Source: Streptomyces laurentii | GTDB taxonomy: Bacteria > Actinomycetota > Actinomycetes > Streptomycetales > Streptomycetaceae | Length of the DNA: 64,000 bases | Reading direction: 5' to 3' | Assembly (NCBI GenBank): GCA_002355495.1 | Contig: AP017424.1 | Location: forward strand, 6,141,501 to 6,205,500 | Position numbers and translations under genes: made by a program | Shown here: positions 1 through 8,201 of the stretch, piece by piece | Layout: each line of letters starts with the position of its first letter | Position numbering within the stretch: position 1 is the first letter of the stretch | The notes under the pieces: generated by a model | Told to the model about the DNA's origin: nothing | The model's input: the letters and a program-made list of their open reading frames with translations, nothing else | Database searches by the model: none

Positions 1-494
1 GCCGGCAGCGGCACGGCCGGGAGCGTGAACCAGACCGCCTTGCCGTGCGCGGTGGGGCGGTGTCCGCAGTCGCTGCTCAGCGCGCGGATCAGGAGCATCC
101 CGCGGCCGTGTTCCTGCCACGGGTCCACCGGGACCGCCGGGTCGGGACAGGGCATGTCGTCCGGGCCCGCCGGGCGGTCGTCGTGGACCTCGATCTGGCA
201 GCCGCCGGGCGCCGGGAGCAGTTCGACGACCAGCTCGATCGGGCTGTCGCCGGGGGTGTGCTGGACGGCGTTGGCGACCAGTTCGGCGGTGAGGAGTTCG
301 GCGGTGTCGCAGTCCGCGGCGGCCTGCTCCGGGCCCTCGATCTCGGTGAGGGCGGTACGGACGAGGGCGCGGGCGATCGGTACGGCGGCCGTGGTGTGCG
401 GCAGCTCGGTGCGCCAGGCCGGAGGGCCGGAGACTTCGAACACGGCGGCGGCTCCCGTTCGGGGGTCGGGTGCGGATGCGAGGGCAGGCGACAT
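1..494 (-). CDS. ATP-binding protein, anti-sigma factor/SpoIIAB-like HATPase (3' end off window)
   Basis: The gene reads leftward from ATG at 494 and is still open at base 1, so the C-terminus is missing. An AAGGTGG ribosome site lies 9 nt upstream of the start. The translation shows the HATPase_c_2 N-box (ELVANAVQHTP), the G1-type motif (VHDDRP) and a later EHGRGMLLIRALS glycine box. This layout is typical of the roughly 150-residue Streptomyces ATP-binding regulators related to RsbW/SpoIIAB. The family usually binds ATP and acts on anti-anti-sigma partners, but no partner is visible here. It is divergent from the aromatic catabolic operon that starts at 687. Confidence 0.85.
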   Translation of the reverse strand, partial: MSPALASAPDPRTGAAAVFEVSGPPAWRTELPHTTAAVPIARALVRTALTEIEGPEQAAADCDTAELLTAELVANAVQHTPGDSPIELVVELLPAPGGCQIEVHDDRPAGPDDMPCPDPAVPVDPWQEHGRGMLLIRALSSDCGHRPTAHGKAVWFTLPAVPLP

Positions 495-585
495 CCTGGG
501 TTGCCACCTTACGGACTCATAAATCCGGACAGTGGGGCGGGCCGCTGTGTCCGGCTCGTCGGATCCGGGGCGTGGAGGCCTCGGT

Positions 586-625
586 GTATCGCGCACTCGT
601 GACGACAGTCACATACGAGTGATAC
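586..625. promoter_or_regulatory. Candidate PaaX-type operator, copy 1
   Basis: A 40-bp symmetric element has GTATC at 586-590, the core TGACGACAGTCA at 600-611 and GATAC at 621-625, all centred on the same point. A second inverted repeat, CACTCGT/ACGAGTG, overlaps it. The same outer arms and the identical 12-bp core recur at 8145-8182 before the acyl-CoA dehydrogenase operon. It lies 62 nt before the enoyl-CoA hydratase start. Assignment to the PaaX-family repressor of this cluster is inference. Confidence 0.6.
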
Positions 626-686
626 TCTCCAGATGTCGTGTCGACGATGCCCCGCACGTGCACGCAATCAGGGAGGTCCTCCCGAA

Positions 687-1514
687 ATGAGCCCCTTCAC
701 CGGCTCCGCGATCCGTACCGAACGCTGGCGGCACCTGCGCCTCACCGTCGACGACGGGGTCGCCACGATCACCCTCGACCGTCCCGACAAGCTGAACGCG
801 CTCACCTTCGGCGCCTACGCCGACCTGCGCGACCTGCTCGCCGAACTCTCCCGGGAGCGGTCCGTGCGCGCCCTCGTGCTCGGCGGCGAGGGGCGCGGCT
901 TCTGCTCCGGCGGCGACGTCGACGAGATCATCGGCGCCACCCTCGCGATGGACACCGCCCAGCTCCTCGACTTCAACCGGATGACCGGGCAGACGGTACG
1001 CGCGCTGCGCGAGTGCCCGTTCCCGGTGATCGCCGCCGTGCACGGGGTGGCCGCCGGCGCCGGGGCGGTCCTCGCCCTCGCCGCGGACTTCCGGGTCGCC
1101 GACCCCACCGCCCGCTTCGCCTTCCTCTTCACCCGCGTCGGGCTCTCCGGCGGCGATATGGGCGCGGCCTATCTGCTGCCCCGGGTGGTCGGCCTCGGTC
1201 ACGCGACCCGGCTGCTGATGCTGGGCGATCCGGTCGGCGCCGCCGAGGCCGAGCGGATCGGCCTGATCAGCGAACTCACCGAGGCCGGCGACGCCGGCAT
1301 CCGTGCCGCGGCCCTCGCCCGCCGGCTCGCCGAGGGGCCGGCGCTCGCGTACGCCCAGACCAAGGCGCTCCTCACGGCCGAGCTGGACATGCCGCTCGCC
1401 GCCTCCGTCGAGCTGGACGCGTCCACCCAGGCGCTGCTCATGCACGGGGAGGACTACGCGGAGTTCCACGCGGCCTTCACCGAGAAGCGCCCCGCGAAAT
1501 GGCAGGGCCGATGA
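687..1514 (+). CDS. Enoyl-CoA hydratase/isomerase family protein
   Basis: This 275-residue crotonase-fold protein would hydrate or isomerise a CoA-thioester intermediate. ATG 687 is preferred because GGGAGG sits about 10 nt upstream and homology starts there; the in-frame ATG at 633 has no ribosome site. Visible landmarks are the LDRPDKLNAL entry motif, the oxyanion-hole segment GFCSGGDVDE, AAVHGVAAGAGAVLALAADF, and an acidic residue in GLSGGDMG at the usual second catalytic position. The stop overlaps the next start (ATGA), so it is translationally coupled to the monooxygenase/reductase. It probably acts after the dearomatising step of the same pathway. The exact substrate cannot be read from sequence. 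Confidence 0.85.
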   Translation: MSPFTGSAIRTERWRHLRLTVDDGVATITLDRPDKLNALTFGAYADLRDLLAELSRERSVRALVLGGEGRGFCSGGDVDEIIGATLAMDTAQLLDFNRMTGQTVRALRECPFPVIAAVHGVAAGAGAVLALAADFRVADPTARFAFLFTRVGLSGGDMGAAYLLPRVVGLGHATRLLMLGDPVGAAEAERIGLISELTEAGDAGIRAAALARRLAEGPALAYAQTKALLTAELDMPLAASVELDASTQALLMHGEDYAEFHAAFTEKRPAKWQGR

Positions 1515-4027
1515 CCCCGGGCCCGGGTGACCAGGTCCCCGACCCGGCCGCCCCCGCCCCCGCTCCCGGCGCCGAGGCGCCCCCCGACCGCCGTACCGCG
1601 CCGGGCGGCACCGGCGCGATACGGCGGGCCTTCGGGCACGAGGCTTCCGAGGCTCCTGCGCGCCCCGAGACTCCCGAGGCCTCCGAGGCCGCCGAGTCGC
1701 CTGGAACCCTTGAGGCCCCTGAAGCCCGCCCGTCCGACGGCCCCACCCCCGACGCCCTCACCACCCACCCCCTCCGGGTCGCCGTCATCGGCGGCGGCCC
1801 CGGCGGCCTGTACGCCGCCGCCCTGCTCAAGCGCGGCGACCCGCGCCGCGAGGTCACCGTCTGGGAACGCAACGCGCCCACCGACACCTTCGGCTTCGGC
1901 GTCGTCCTGTCCGACGAGACCCTCGGCGGCATCGGGAGCGCCGACCCGGTCGTGTACGCCGCCCTCCGCCGCGCACTCGTGCACTGGGACGACGTCGAGA
2001 TCGTCCACCGCGGCCACCACCTCACCTCCACCGGCCACGGCTTCGCCGCCCTCGGCCGCCGCCGGCTCCTGGAGCTGCTGCGCGCCCGCTGCACCGAGCT
2101 CGGGGTACGGCTCCTCTTCCGCACCGAGGCCCCGCCCGCCGACATGCTCACCGCCGCCGGGTACGACCTCGTCGTCGCCGCCGACGGCGTGCACAGCCGC
2201 ACCCGCGAGGAGCACGCCGACGTCTTCCGGCCCACCCTCACCACCCACCGCTGCCGCTACATCTGGCTCGCCGCCGACTTCGCCCTCGACGCCTTCCGCT
2301 TCGAGATCGCCGAGACCGAGTACGGCGTGATGCAGCTGCACGCCTACCCGTACGCCCTCGGGTCCGAGCCCGCCTCCACCGTCATCGTCGAGATGCGCGA
2401 GGAGGTCTGGCGGGCCGCCGGTTTCGACGAACTCGGCGAGGAGGACTCGGTCGCCCGCTGCGCCAAGATCTTCGCCGACGTGCTCCAGGGCCGGCCGCTG
2501 CGCTCCAACAACTCGGCCTGGACCGCCTTCCGTACGGTCGTCAACGCCCGCTGGTCGCACGGCGCCACCGTCCTCCTCGGCGACGCCGCCCACACCGCGC
2601 ACTTCTCCATCGGCTCCGGCACCAAACTGGCCGTCGAGGACGCCGTCGCCCTCGCCGCCCACGTCGACCGCGAGCCCACCCTCGCCGGCGCGCTCGCCGC
2701 GTACGAGGCCGAACGCCGCCCGGTCGTCGAGTCCACCCAGCGGGCCGCCGCCGCGAGTCTGCGCTGGTTCGAGGAGCTGGCCGGCCAACTCGACCGTCCG
2801 CCTCGTCAGTTCGCCTTCAACCTGCTCACCCGCAGCCGCCGCGTCACCCACGACAACCTGCGGCTGCGCGACCCCGCCTTCACGGCCGCCGTCGAGGAGG
2901 AGTTCGGCTGCCCGCCCGGCACTCCGCCGATGTTCACCCCGTTCCGGCTCGGCGGACTGACCCTGCGCAACCGTGTCGTCGTCTCGCCCATGGACCAGTA
3001 CGTCGCCGAGCACGGCGTCCCCGGCGACTTCCACCTCGTGCACCTCGGCGCCCGCGCCCTCGGCGGCGCCGGACTCGTCATGACCGAGATGGTCTGCGTG
3101 AGCGCACAGGGTCGGATCACCCCCGGCTGCACCGGCCTGTGGACCGACGAGCAGGGCGACGCCTGGGCCCGGATCACCGGCTTCGTGCACACGCGGGCGC
3201 CAGGCGCGGCGATCGGCGTCCAGCTCGGCCACGCCGGCCGCAAGGGCTCCACCCGCCGGATGTGGGACGGCATCGACCAGCCCCTCCCGGACGGCAACTG
3301 GCCCCTCGTGGCCGCCTCCCCGCTGCCGTACCGCCCCGGCGTCAACCAGATCCCGCACGCGCTGGACCGGGCCGGACTCGCCGCCGTCCGTGAGGAGTTC
3401 ACCGCCGCCGCCCGCCGGGCCGCCCGAGCCGACTTCGATCTGCTCGAACTCCACTGCGCCCACGGCTACTTGCTCTCCGGCTTCCTCTCCCCGCTCACCA
3501 ACCACCGCACCGACGCGTACGGCGGCGACCTGGCCGGACGGCTCCGCTACCCGCTCGAAGTCCTCGACGCCGTACGGGAGGTGTGGCCGGACGACCGGCC
3601 GCTGACCGTCCGCATCTCCGCCACCGACTGGGCCGAGGGCGGCACCACCGCCGACGACGCCGTGGAGATCGCGCGCGCCCTCGTCGCGCACGGCGCCGAC
3701 GCCATCGACGTCTCCACCGGTCAGGTCGTCCCCGACGAGCGCCCCGAGTTCGGCCGCTCGTACCAGACCCCGTACGCCGACCGGATCCGCGCCGTCCTCG
3801 GCGTGCCCGTGATCGCGGTCGGCGCGATCTCCTCCTGGGACGACGTGAACTCCCTCCTGCTGGCCGGCCGCGCCGATCTCTGCGCCCTGGCCCGCCCCCA
3901 CCTCTACGACCCGCAGTGGACCCTGCACGCCGCCGTCGAGCAGGGCTACGAGGGCCCTGCCGCCCCCTGGCCCGCCCCGTACCGGGCCGGCAACCGGCGC
4001 CCGCCGACCGGCCGCAAGGACCCCTGA
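1511..4027 (+). CDS. Bifunctional FAD monooxygenase / old-yellow-enzyme reductase (2-aminobenzoyl-CoA or salicylyl-CoA type)
   Basis: This 838-residue fusion has two enzyme halves. The N-terminal half is a class A FAD monooxygenase: dinucleotide motif VIGGGPGGLYAA at about 91-102, and LLGDAAHTAHFSIGSG for FAD ribityl binding. The C-terminal half is an FMN old yellow enzyme (FTPFRLGGLTLRNRVVVSPM, then HCAHGYLLSGFLSPLTNHR). Public annotation often calls such fusions salicylyl-CoA 5-hydroxylase/oxidoreductase. The architecture is that of 2-aminobenzoyl-CoA monooxygenase/reductase of Azoarcus evansii, which hydroxylates then hydrogenates the ring. An unusual Pro/Ala/Glu-rich extension of about 87 residues precedes the FAD domain. 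The start overlaps the preceding stop as ATGA. Confidence 0.85.
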   Translation: MTPGPGDQVPDPAAPAPAPGAEAPPDRRTAPGGTGAIRRAFGHEASEAPARPETPEASEAAESPGTLEAPEARPSDGPTPDALTTHPLRVAVIGGGPGGLYAAALLKRGDPRREVTVWERNAPTDTFGFGVVLSDETLGGIGSADPVVYAALRRALVHWDDVEIVHRGHHLTSTGHGFAALGRRRLLELLRARCTELGVRLLFRTEAPPADMLTAAGYDLVVAADGVHSRTREEHADVFRPTLTTHRCRYIWLAADFALDAFRFEIAETEYGVMQLHAYPYALGSEPASTVIVEMREEVWRAAGFDELGEEDSVARCAKIFADVLQGRPLRSNNSAWTAFRTVVNARWSHGATVLLGDAAHTAHFSIGSGTKLAVEDAVALAAHVDREPTLAGALAAYEAERRPVVESTQRAAAASLRWFEELAGQLDRPPRQFAFNLLTRSRRVTHDNLRLRDPAFTAAVEEEFGCPPGTPPMFTPFRLGGLTLRNRVVVSPMDQYVAEHGVPGDFHLVHLGARALGGAGLVMTEMVCVSAQGRITPGCTGLWTDEQGDAWARITGFVHTRAPGAAIGVQLGHAGRKGSTRRMWDGIDQPLPDGNWPLVAASPLPYRPGVNQIPHALDRAGLAAVREEFTAAARRAARADFDLLELHCAHGYLLSGFLSPLTNHRTDAYGGDLAGRLRYPLEVLDAVREVWPDDRPLTVRISATDWAEGGTTADDAVEIARALVAHGADAIDVSTGQVVPDERPEFGRSYQTPYADRIRAVLGVPVIAVGAISSWDDVNSLLLAGRADLCALARPHLYDPQWTLHAAVEQGYEGPAAPWPAPYRAGNRRPPTGRKDP

Positions 4028-4166
4028 GAGCCCGGTGCCTCCGCCCGGGGCTGACCCGGGTGGCGCAGTCCGGGTCGAGGACCGGCCGGTGCCCGCCTAT
4101 CGTGGCGTCCCGGCGGCCCGGCCCGGACAGGGCCCCGGCCCGGCCCCGACACCCCGGAGAGCACCC

Positions 4167-4556
4167 ATGAGGATCAACCTGGCCAGCGTCTTCGTCGACG
4201 ACCAGGACAAGGCCCTGCGCTTCTACACCGACGTGCTCGGCTTCGTGCAGAAACACCGGATCCCGCTGGGCGGGCACGACTGGCTGACGGTCGTCTCGCC
4301 CGAGGACCCCGATGGCACCGAACTGGTCCTGGAACCCAACCAGCACCCCGCCGCCAAGGCCTACCAGCAGGCCCTGACCGCCGACGGCATCCCGGTCAAC
4401 TCCTTCGCGGTGGCCGACGTCCGCGCCGAGCACCAGCGGCTGCGCGCCCTCGGCGTCCGCTTCACCCGGAAGCCGATGGACGTGGGTTCGGCCGTCATCG
4501 CCATCCTCGACGACACCTGCGGCAACCTGATCCAGATCGCCGAGACGAAGAACTGA
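4167..4556 (+). CDS. VOC (glyoxalase/bleomycin-resistance) family protein
   Basis: A 129-residue single-module vicinal-oxygen-chelate protein. The start MRINLASVFVDDQDKALRFY and the C-terminal VIAILDDTCGNLIQIAE carry the paired beta-alpha-beta modules and the terminal metal-ligand Glu position of the family. GGAGAG lies about 7 nt before ATG 4167. Members are lyases, dioxygenases or binding proteins, and nothing here fixes the substrate. It is 139 nt downstream of the hydroxylase fusion on the same strand and may be read through from it. Confidence 0.8.
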   Translation: MRINLASVFVDDQDKALRFYTDVLGFVQKHRIPLGGHDWLTVVSPEDPDGTELVLEPNQHPAAKAYQQALTADGIPVNSFAVADVRAEHQRLRALGVRFTRKPMDVGSAVIAILDDTCGNLIQIAETKN

Positions 4557-4609
4557 CCCCGGTCCGGGGGCGCGTGGACGCCGGCCGCCGCGGTCGCGAG
4601 AATGCGGCC

Positions 4610-5191
4610 GTGGAGATCACTCACGCCGTCGCGAACGGCGCCGACACCGAAGCCGACACCGGCACCGCCCCCGATGCCGGGGCCCGCGTTCACCCCCCTG
4701 CCCACGCCGATGCCGATGCCGTCGCCGAGCTGCACACGGCCAGTTGGCGCACGGCATATGCGGACCTGTTCCCCGCGCACTACCTGAACGGTCCGCTGCT
4801 CGAAGAACGCCGCGCGGTGTGGCGGGGCCGGCTGGCCGACCCCGTTCCCGGCGCGGCTCTCTTCCTGGCCCGGGAAGCGGGCACGCTGCTCGGCTTCGTC
4901 TATCTGGAACCGCGGCCGGACGGCCGGATCCTGATCGACAACCTGCACGCCCGGCCCGGCGAGACGGGGCGCGGCCTCGGCGGCCGGCTGCTCGCGCACG
5001 CGCTGGCCTGGTCCGCGACCACGCATCCCGGCAAGGACGTCTATCTGGAGGTGTTGCAGGGCAACACCCGCGCCGTCGCGTTCTACGAACGCCAGGGCGG
5101 CCGCCGCACCGACTCCCGCATATGCCACTTCGACGAGGGCTTCGCGCTCCCCGAGTTCGAGTACACCTGGCCCGCCGCCGTCCCGAAGTAA
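4610..5191 (+). CDS. GNAT family N-acetyltransferase
   Basis: This is an acetyl-CoA-dependent acyltransferase of about 193 residues. The GNAT core is visible: ADAVAELHTASWRTAY (alpha1), LLGFVYLEPRPDGRILIDNL (beta3-beta4), the pyrophosphate loop RPGETGRGLGGRLL, and NTRAVAFYERQGG near the C-terminus. GTG 4610 gives the usual beginning (VEITHAV); an upstream GTG at 4574 is also open but has a ribosome site too close. An Ala/Asp/Pro-rich insertion follows the first strand. The substrate is unknown. It converges on paaX, with a gap of only 7 bp. Confidence 0.8.
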   Translation: MEITHAVANGADTEADTGTAPDAGARVHPPAHADADAVAELHTASWRTAYADLFPAHYLNGPLLEERRAVWRGRLADPVPGAALFLAREAGTLLGFVYLEPRPDGRILIDNLHARPGETGRGLGGRLLAHALAWSATTHPGKDVYLEVLQGNTRAVAFYERQGGRRTDSRICHFDEGFALPEFEYTWPAAVPK

Positions 5192-5198
5192 CCCGGCG

Positions 5199-6005
5199 TC
5201 AGCCCCGTACGAACTCCTCCCCGCGCGCGTACAGGAGCTCGTGCAGCCGCGCGAAGACCTGTGCCGAGCGGGTGCCCGGCCAGTCCTCCGGAAGCAGCGC
5301 GAGGGGGAGGACCGGGTCGGCGTAGGGGAGCCGGCGCCAGGAGTCGAGGGCGAGGAGATACGCGCGGTACGCGTCCTCCGGGGTGCCCGGCGCGTCCGCC
5401 CAGGCCCGCGGCACCGGTTCGTGGGCGGCCAGGAACTCCTCGTGCAGCGCCGCGATCGACGGCAGGTCCCACCAGCGGGCCGCCGCCTCGGCGGTCGGCG
5501 CGTAGCCGAGGTGATCGCCCCGGAACAGGTCGACGTAGCCGGACAGTTCCAGCCGTTCCAGCGTGTGCCGGGTCTCCTCGTACAGCCGGGCCGGCGCGAT
5601 CCACACGCCCGGCGCGGCCGTGCCGAAGCCCAGCCGGGCCAGCCGCGAACGCAGCAGATGCCGCTTGTGGCGCTCCGCCTCCGGCACCGAGAACACGGCG
5701 AGCACCCAGCCGTCGGACAGCCGCGGCTCGTCGGTGGCGTAGATCCGGCGGTCGCCGTCGACGAGCAGCATCCGGGCGTCGTCCGACAGGGCGTACCCGG
5801 CGGCGCCGCCCGCCGTCCGGCGGGGCAGCAGCAGCCCGCGCCGCTTCAGCCGCGACACCGACGAGCGCACGGACGGCGCGTCCACGCCGAGGACGCCGAG
5901 GAGCCTGATCAGCTCGGCCACCGCGAGGGGCGCGCCGTCCGGCGAACGCCCGTACGCGCCATAGAGGGAGACGATCAGGGAGCGGGGGGTGTGCTGCTCG
6001 GCCAC
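5199..6005 (-). CDS. paaX: PaaX family transcriptional regulator
   Basis: A 268-residue repressor of the phenylacetate-regulator family. The N-terminal winged helix (RSLIVSLYGAYGRSPDGAPLAV through VRSSVSRLKRRGLL) is followed by the PaaX central and C-terminal domains (WVLAVFSVPEAERHKRHLLRSRLARLGFG; YRAYLLALDSWRRLPYADPVLPLALLP). PaaX proteins bind aryl-CoA esters and release DNA. It starts at GTG 6005, 9 nt after the stop of the CoA ligase, so the two genes form one leftward operon. The ligand is presumably the CoA ester made by that ligase. The likely operators are the two matching palindromes at 586-625 and 8145-8182. Confidence 0.9.
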   Translation of the reverse strand: MAEQHTPRSLIVSLYGAYGRSPDGAPLAVAELIRLLGVLGVDAPSVRSSVSRLKRRGLLLPRRTAGGAAGYALSDDARMLLVDGDRRIYATDEPRLSDGWVLAVFSVPEAERHKRHLLRSRLARLGFGTAAPGVWIAPARLYEETRHTLERLELSGYVDLFRGDHLGYAPTAEAAARWWDLPSIAALHEEFLAAHEPVPRAWADAPGTPEDAYRAYLLALDSWRRLPYADPVLPLALLPEDWPGTRSAQVFARLHELLYARGEEFVRG

Positions 6006-6014
6006 GTGATCACT

Positions 6015-7817
6015 CTAGGGGGTGTCCCGTACGGGCTTCTCCCCGCCGTCACCTGCGCCGATCCCGCGTTCCGCGCCCCGGCCCGCGCCCACGCTCCCGC
6101 CCCCTGCCGAACCGCCGTCCTCCGCCCGCAGCCGGAAGCGCTGGAGCTTGCCGGTGGCCGTGCGCGGCAGCGTGTCCAGGAAGACGAACTCGCGTGGCGT
6201 CTTGTACGGGACGAGCCGGGCGCGCACGAAGGCGCGCAGCGCCGTCGCCGTGCCGCCGTCGCGCGGCACCCCGTCCCGCAGCACCGTGTACGCGACCGCG
6301 ATCTGGCCGCGCAGCGGGTCGGGCCGGCCGACCACCGCCGCCTCGACGACGTCGGGGTGGGCGAGCAGTGCCTCTTCGACCTGCGGGCCGGGGATGTTGT
6401 ACCCGGCCGAGATGATCATGTCGTCGGCGCGGGCGACGTAGCGGAAGTAGCCGTCGGCATCGCGGACATACGTGTCGCCCGTGACGTTCCAGCCCCCGCG
6501 GACGTACTGCGTCTGCCGGGGGTCGGCGAGATAGCGGCAGCCGACCGGACCGCGCACCGCGAGCAGCCCCGGCTCGCCGTCCGGCAGCTCCCGGCCGTCG
6601 CGCCCGACGATCCGGGCCTGCCAGCCGGGGACCGGGCGGCCGGTGGTGCCGGGGCGTATGTCGTCGTCGGCGGCGGAGAGGAAGATGTGCATCAGCTCGG
6701 TCGCGCCGATGCCGTCGATCAGTTTCAGTCCGGTGTGCTCGTGCCAGGCGTGCCAGGTCGACGCGGGCAGGTTCTCGCCGGCCGAGACGCAGCGGCGCAG
6801 CGAGCCGAGATCGTGCTCGTGGACGTGCTCGGGGACGTGTTCGGGGACGTGGACCGGGTCGGAGGCCGGGGCGGGCGTCTCGTCGTCGGTCTGGCGGTGG
6901 CCCGGTGCGGTCAGCTCGGACAGCATCACGCGGTACGCGGTCGGCGCGGTGAACAGGACGGTCACCCGGTGCCGGGCGATCGCGGCGAGCAACTGTTGTG
7001 GGCCCGCCTGTTCGAGCAGGACCGCGCTCGCGCCCACCCGCAGCGGGAAGACGACGAGCCCGCCGAGGCCGAAGGTGAAGCCGAGGGGCGGGGAGCCGGC
7101 GAAGACGTCGTCCGGCTCCGGGCGCAGGACCTGCGCGGAGAAGGTGTCGGCGACGGCGAGCACGTCGCGGTGGAAGTGCAGGCAGCCCTTCGGCCGCCCG
7201 GTGCTGCCCGAGGTGAAGGCGATCAGCGCCACGTCGTCGGCGGCGGTCGGCACCGCCTCGTACCGCCCCGGCTTGCCGTCGGCGAGGGTGAGCAGATCGT
7301 CCGGGCCGTCGCCGCCGAACGGGGTGATCCGCAGCCCCGGCACCTCGGCCGCGGCCAGCTCGTCGAGGAAGCGGACGTCGCACAGGGCGTGCGCGCAGCG
7401 GGCGATCTCGCACATCACGGCCAGTTCGCGGGACCGGTGCTGGGCGAGGACCGTGACGGCGACCGCGCCCGCCTTCATCACGGCGAGCCAGCAGGCGGCG
7501 AGCCAGGGGGTGGTGGGGCCGCGCAGCAGGACCCGGTTGCCGGGGCGGACGCCCAGGTCGGAGGTGAGGACATGGGCGATCCGGTCGACGTGTCCGCGCA
7601 GGTCGTCGTAGGTCCAGACGGTGCCCTCGCCGTCGCGGAACGCCGGCCGTGCGCCGCCGAGGCGTTCGATCGTGCGGTCGAGGAGTTCGGCCCCGCAGTT
7701 GAGCCGGTCCGGGTACGCGAGGGCGGGCAGGTCGAAGAGGAGGCGCGGCCACTGCCCGGCGGGCGGCAGATGATCGCGGGCGAAGGTGTCGAGGTGGGCC
7801 GAGGGCGTCAGCTCCAT
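6015..7817 (-). CDS. Benzoate-type aryl-CoA ligase (AMP-binding)
   Basis: A 600-residue ANL-family synthetase that would activate an aromatic acid to its CoA ester via an acyl-adenylate. It has the P-loop TSGSTGRPKG (202-211), GIGATE (369-374), the TGD motif near 446, and the catalytic lysine in PRTATGKLQRF (K557). The N-terminus resembles benzoate/2-aminobenzoate CoA ligases. Residues 303-336 are an odd His/Pro/Glu-rich insertion with repeated VPEH units, and the C-terminus has a Gly/Ser-rich tail. AGGGGG precedes ATG 7817. It is co-transcribed with paaX and should supply the first intermediate for the hydroxylase fusion at 1511. Confidence 0.85.
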   Translation of the reverse strand: MELTPSAHLDTFARDHLPPAGQWPRLLFDLPALAYPDRLNCGAELLDRTIERLGGARPAFRDGEGTVWTYDDLRGHVDRIAHVLTSDLGVRPGNRVLLRGPTTPWLAACWLAVMKAGAVAVTVLAQHRSRELAVMCEIARCAHALCDVRFLDELAAAEVPGLRITPFGGDGPDDLLTLADGKPGRYEAVPTAADDVALIAFTSGSTGRPKGCLHFHRDVLAVADTFSAQVLRPEPDDVFAGSPPLGFTFGLGGLVVFPLRVGASAVLLEQAGPQQLLAAIARHRVTVLFTAPTAYRVMLSELTAPGHRQTDDETPAPASDPVHVPEHVPEHVHEHDLGSLRRCVSAGENLPASTWHAWHEHTGLKLIDGIGATELMHIFLSAADDDIRPGTTGRPVPGWQARIVGRDGRELPDGEPGLLAVRGPVGCRYLADPRQTQYVRGGWNVTGDTYVRDADGYFRYVARADDMIISAGYNIPGPQVEEALLAHPDVVEAAVVGRPDPLRGQIAVAYTVLRDGVPRDGGTATALRAFVRARLVPYKTPREFVFLDTLPRTATGKLQRFRLRAEDGGSAGGGSVGAGRGAERGIGAGDGGEKPVRDTP

Positions 7818-8144
7818 TACGTCCGTTCCCCCTGGTGAGTCGGTGGGATCGTCGTGGGCGTGCGGGTGACGGCCGCTGGTGGCGGCCGTGCCGGGGCCGT
7901 TCCGGCGGGAGGGCCGACCGGCCCGTACGGGTCGGGGGCGGGGGCCGCCGGTCGTGCCGTCGTCGCAGCTTGCGTGCCCGGCCGGGGCGCCGCGGGCGCG
8001 CTCGCCCCGGTGCCCGTGCCCGGTTCTTCCGCGTCCCGTCCGGTCGGCGCGGCGGGACCGCTCGTCGTGCCCGCCTCCGGTGCGGACGACCGTGCGCGGG
8101 GCGGGTTCGGCCGTCGTGGTGGGGTCGACCGCCGCCCTGAGAGC
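7818..8144. other. Divergent intergenic region, no gene seen
   Basis: This gap lies between the leftward CoA ligase and the rightward acyl-CoA dehydrogenase operon. The DNA is low-complexity and GC-rich, and every frame gives Arg/Pro/Ala-rich text without domain signal. I see no hairpin terminator or gene in it. The only clear element is the operator at its right edge. Confidence 0.5.
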
Positions 8145-8182
8145 GTATCGTGACGGTGACGACAGTCAACGGTTCGCGATAC
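8145..8182. promoter_or_regulatory. Candidate PaaX-type operator, copy 2
   Basis: GTATC at 8145-8149, TGACGACAGTCA at 8157-8168 and GATAC at 8178-8182 repeat the elements found at 586-625; the left spacing is 7 nt here instead of 9. The element ends 19 nt before the acyl-CoA dehydrogenase start, so a bound repressor would cover the transcription start or leader. The identical 12-bp core at two promoters of one pathway supports a common regulator, most simply the PaaX protein at 5199-6005. Confidence 0.6.
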
Positions 8183-8201
8183 AGCCAGGGAAAGGGCGCC
8201 C

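Noticed and set aside
1454..3928. Very long open frames antisense to real genes (also 10931-13264, 34823-37672, 44691-48119 on the minus strand)
   Set aside because: They mirror true genes in GC-rich DNA, have biased Gly/Val/Asp/Arg-rich text without domains, and lack ribosome sites.
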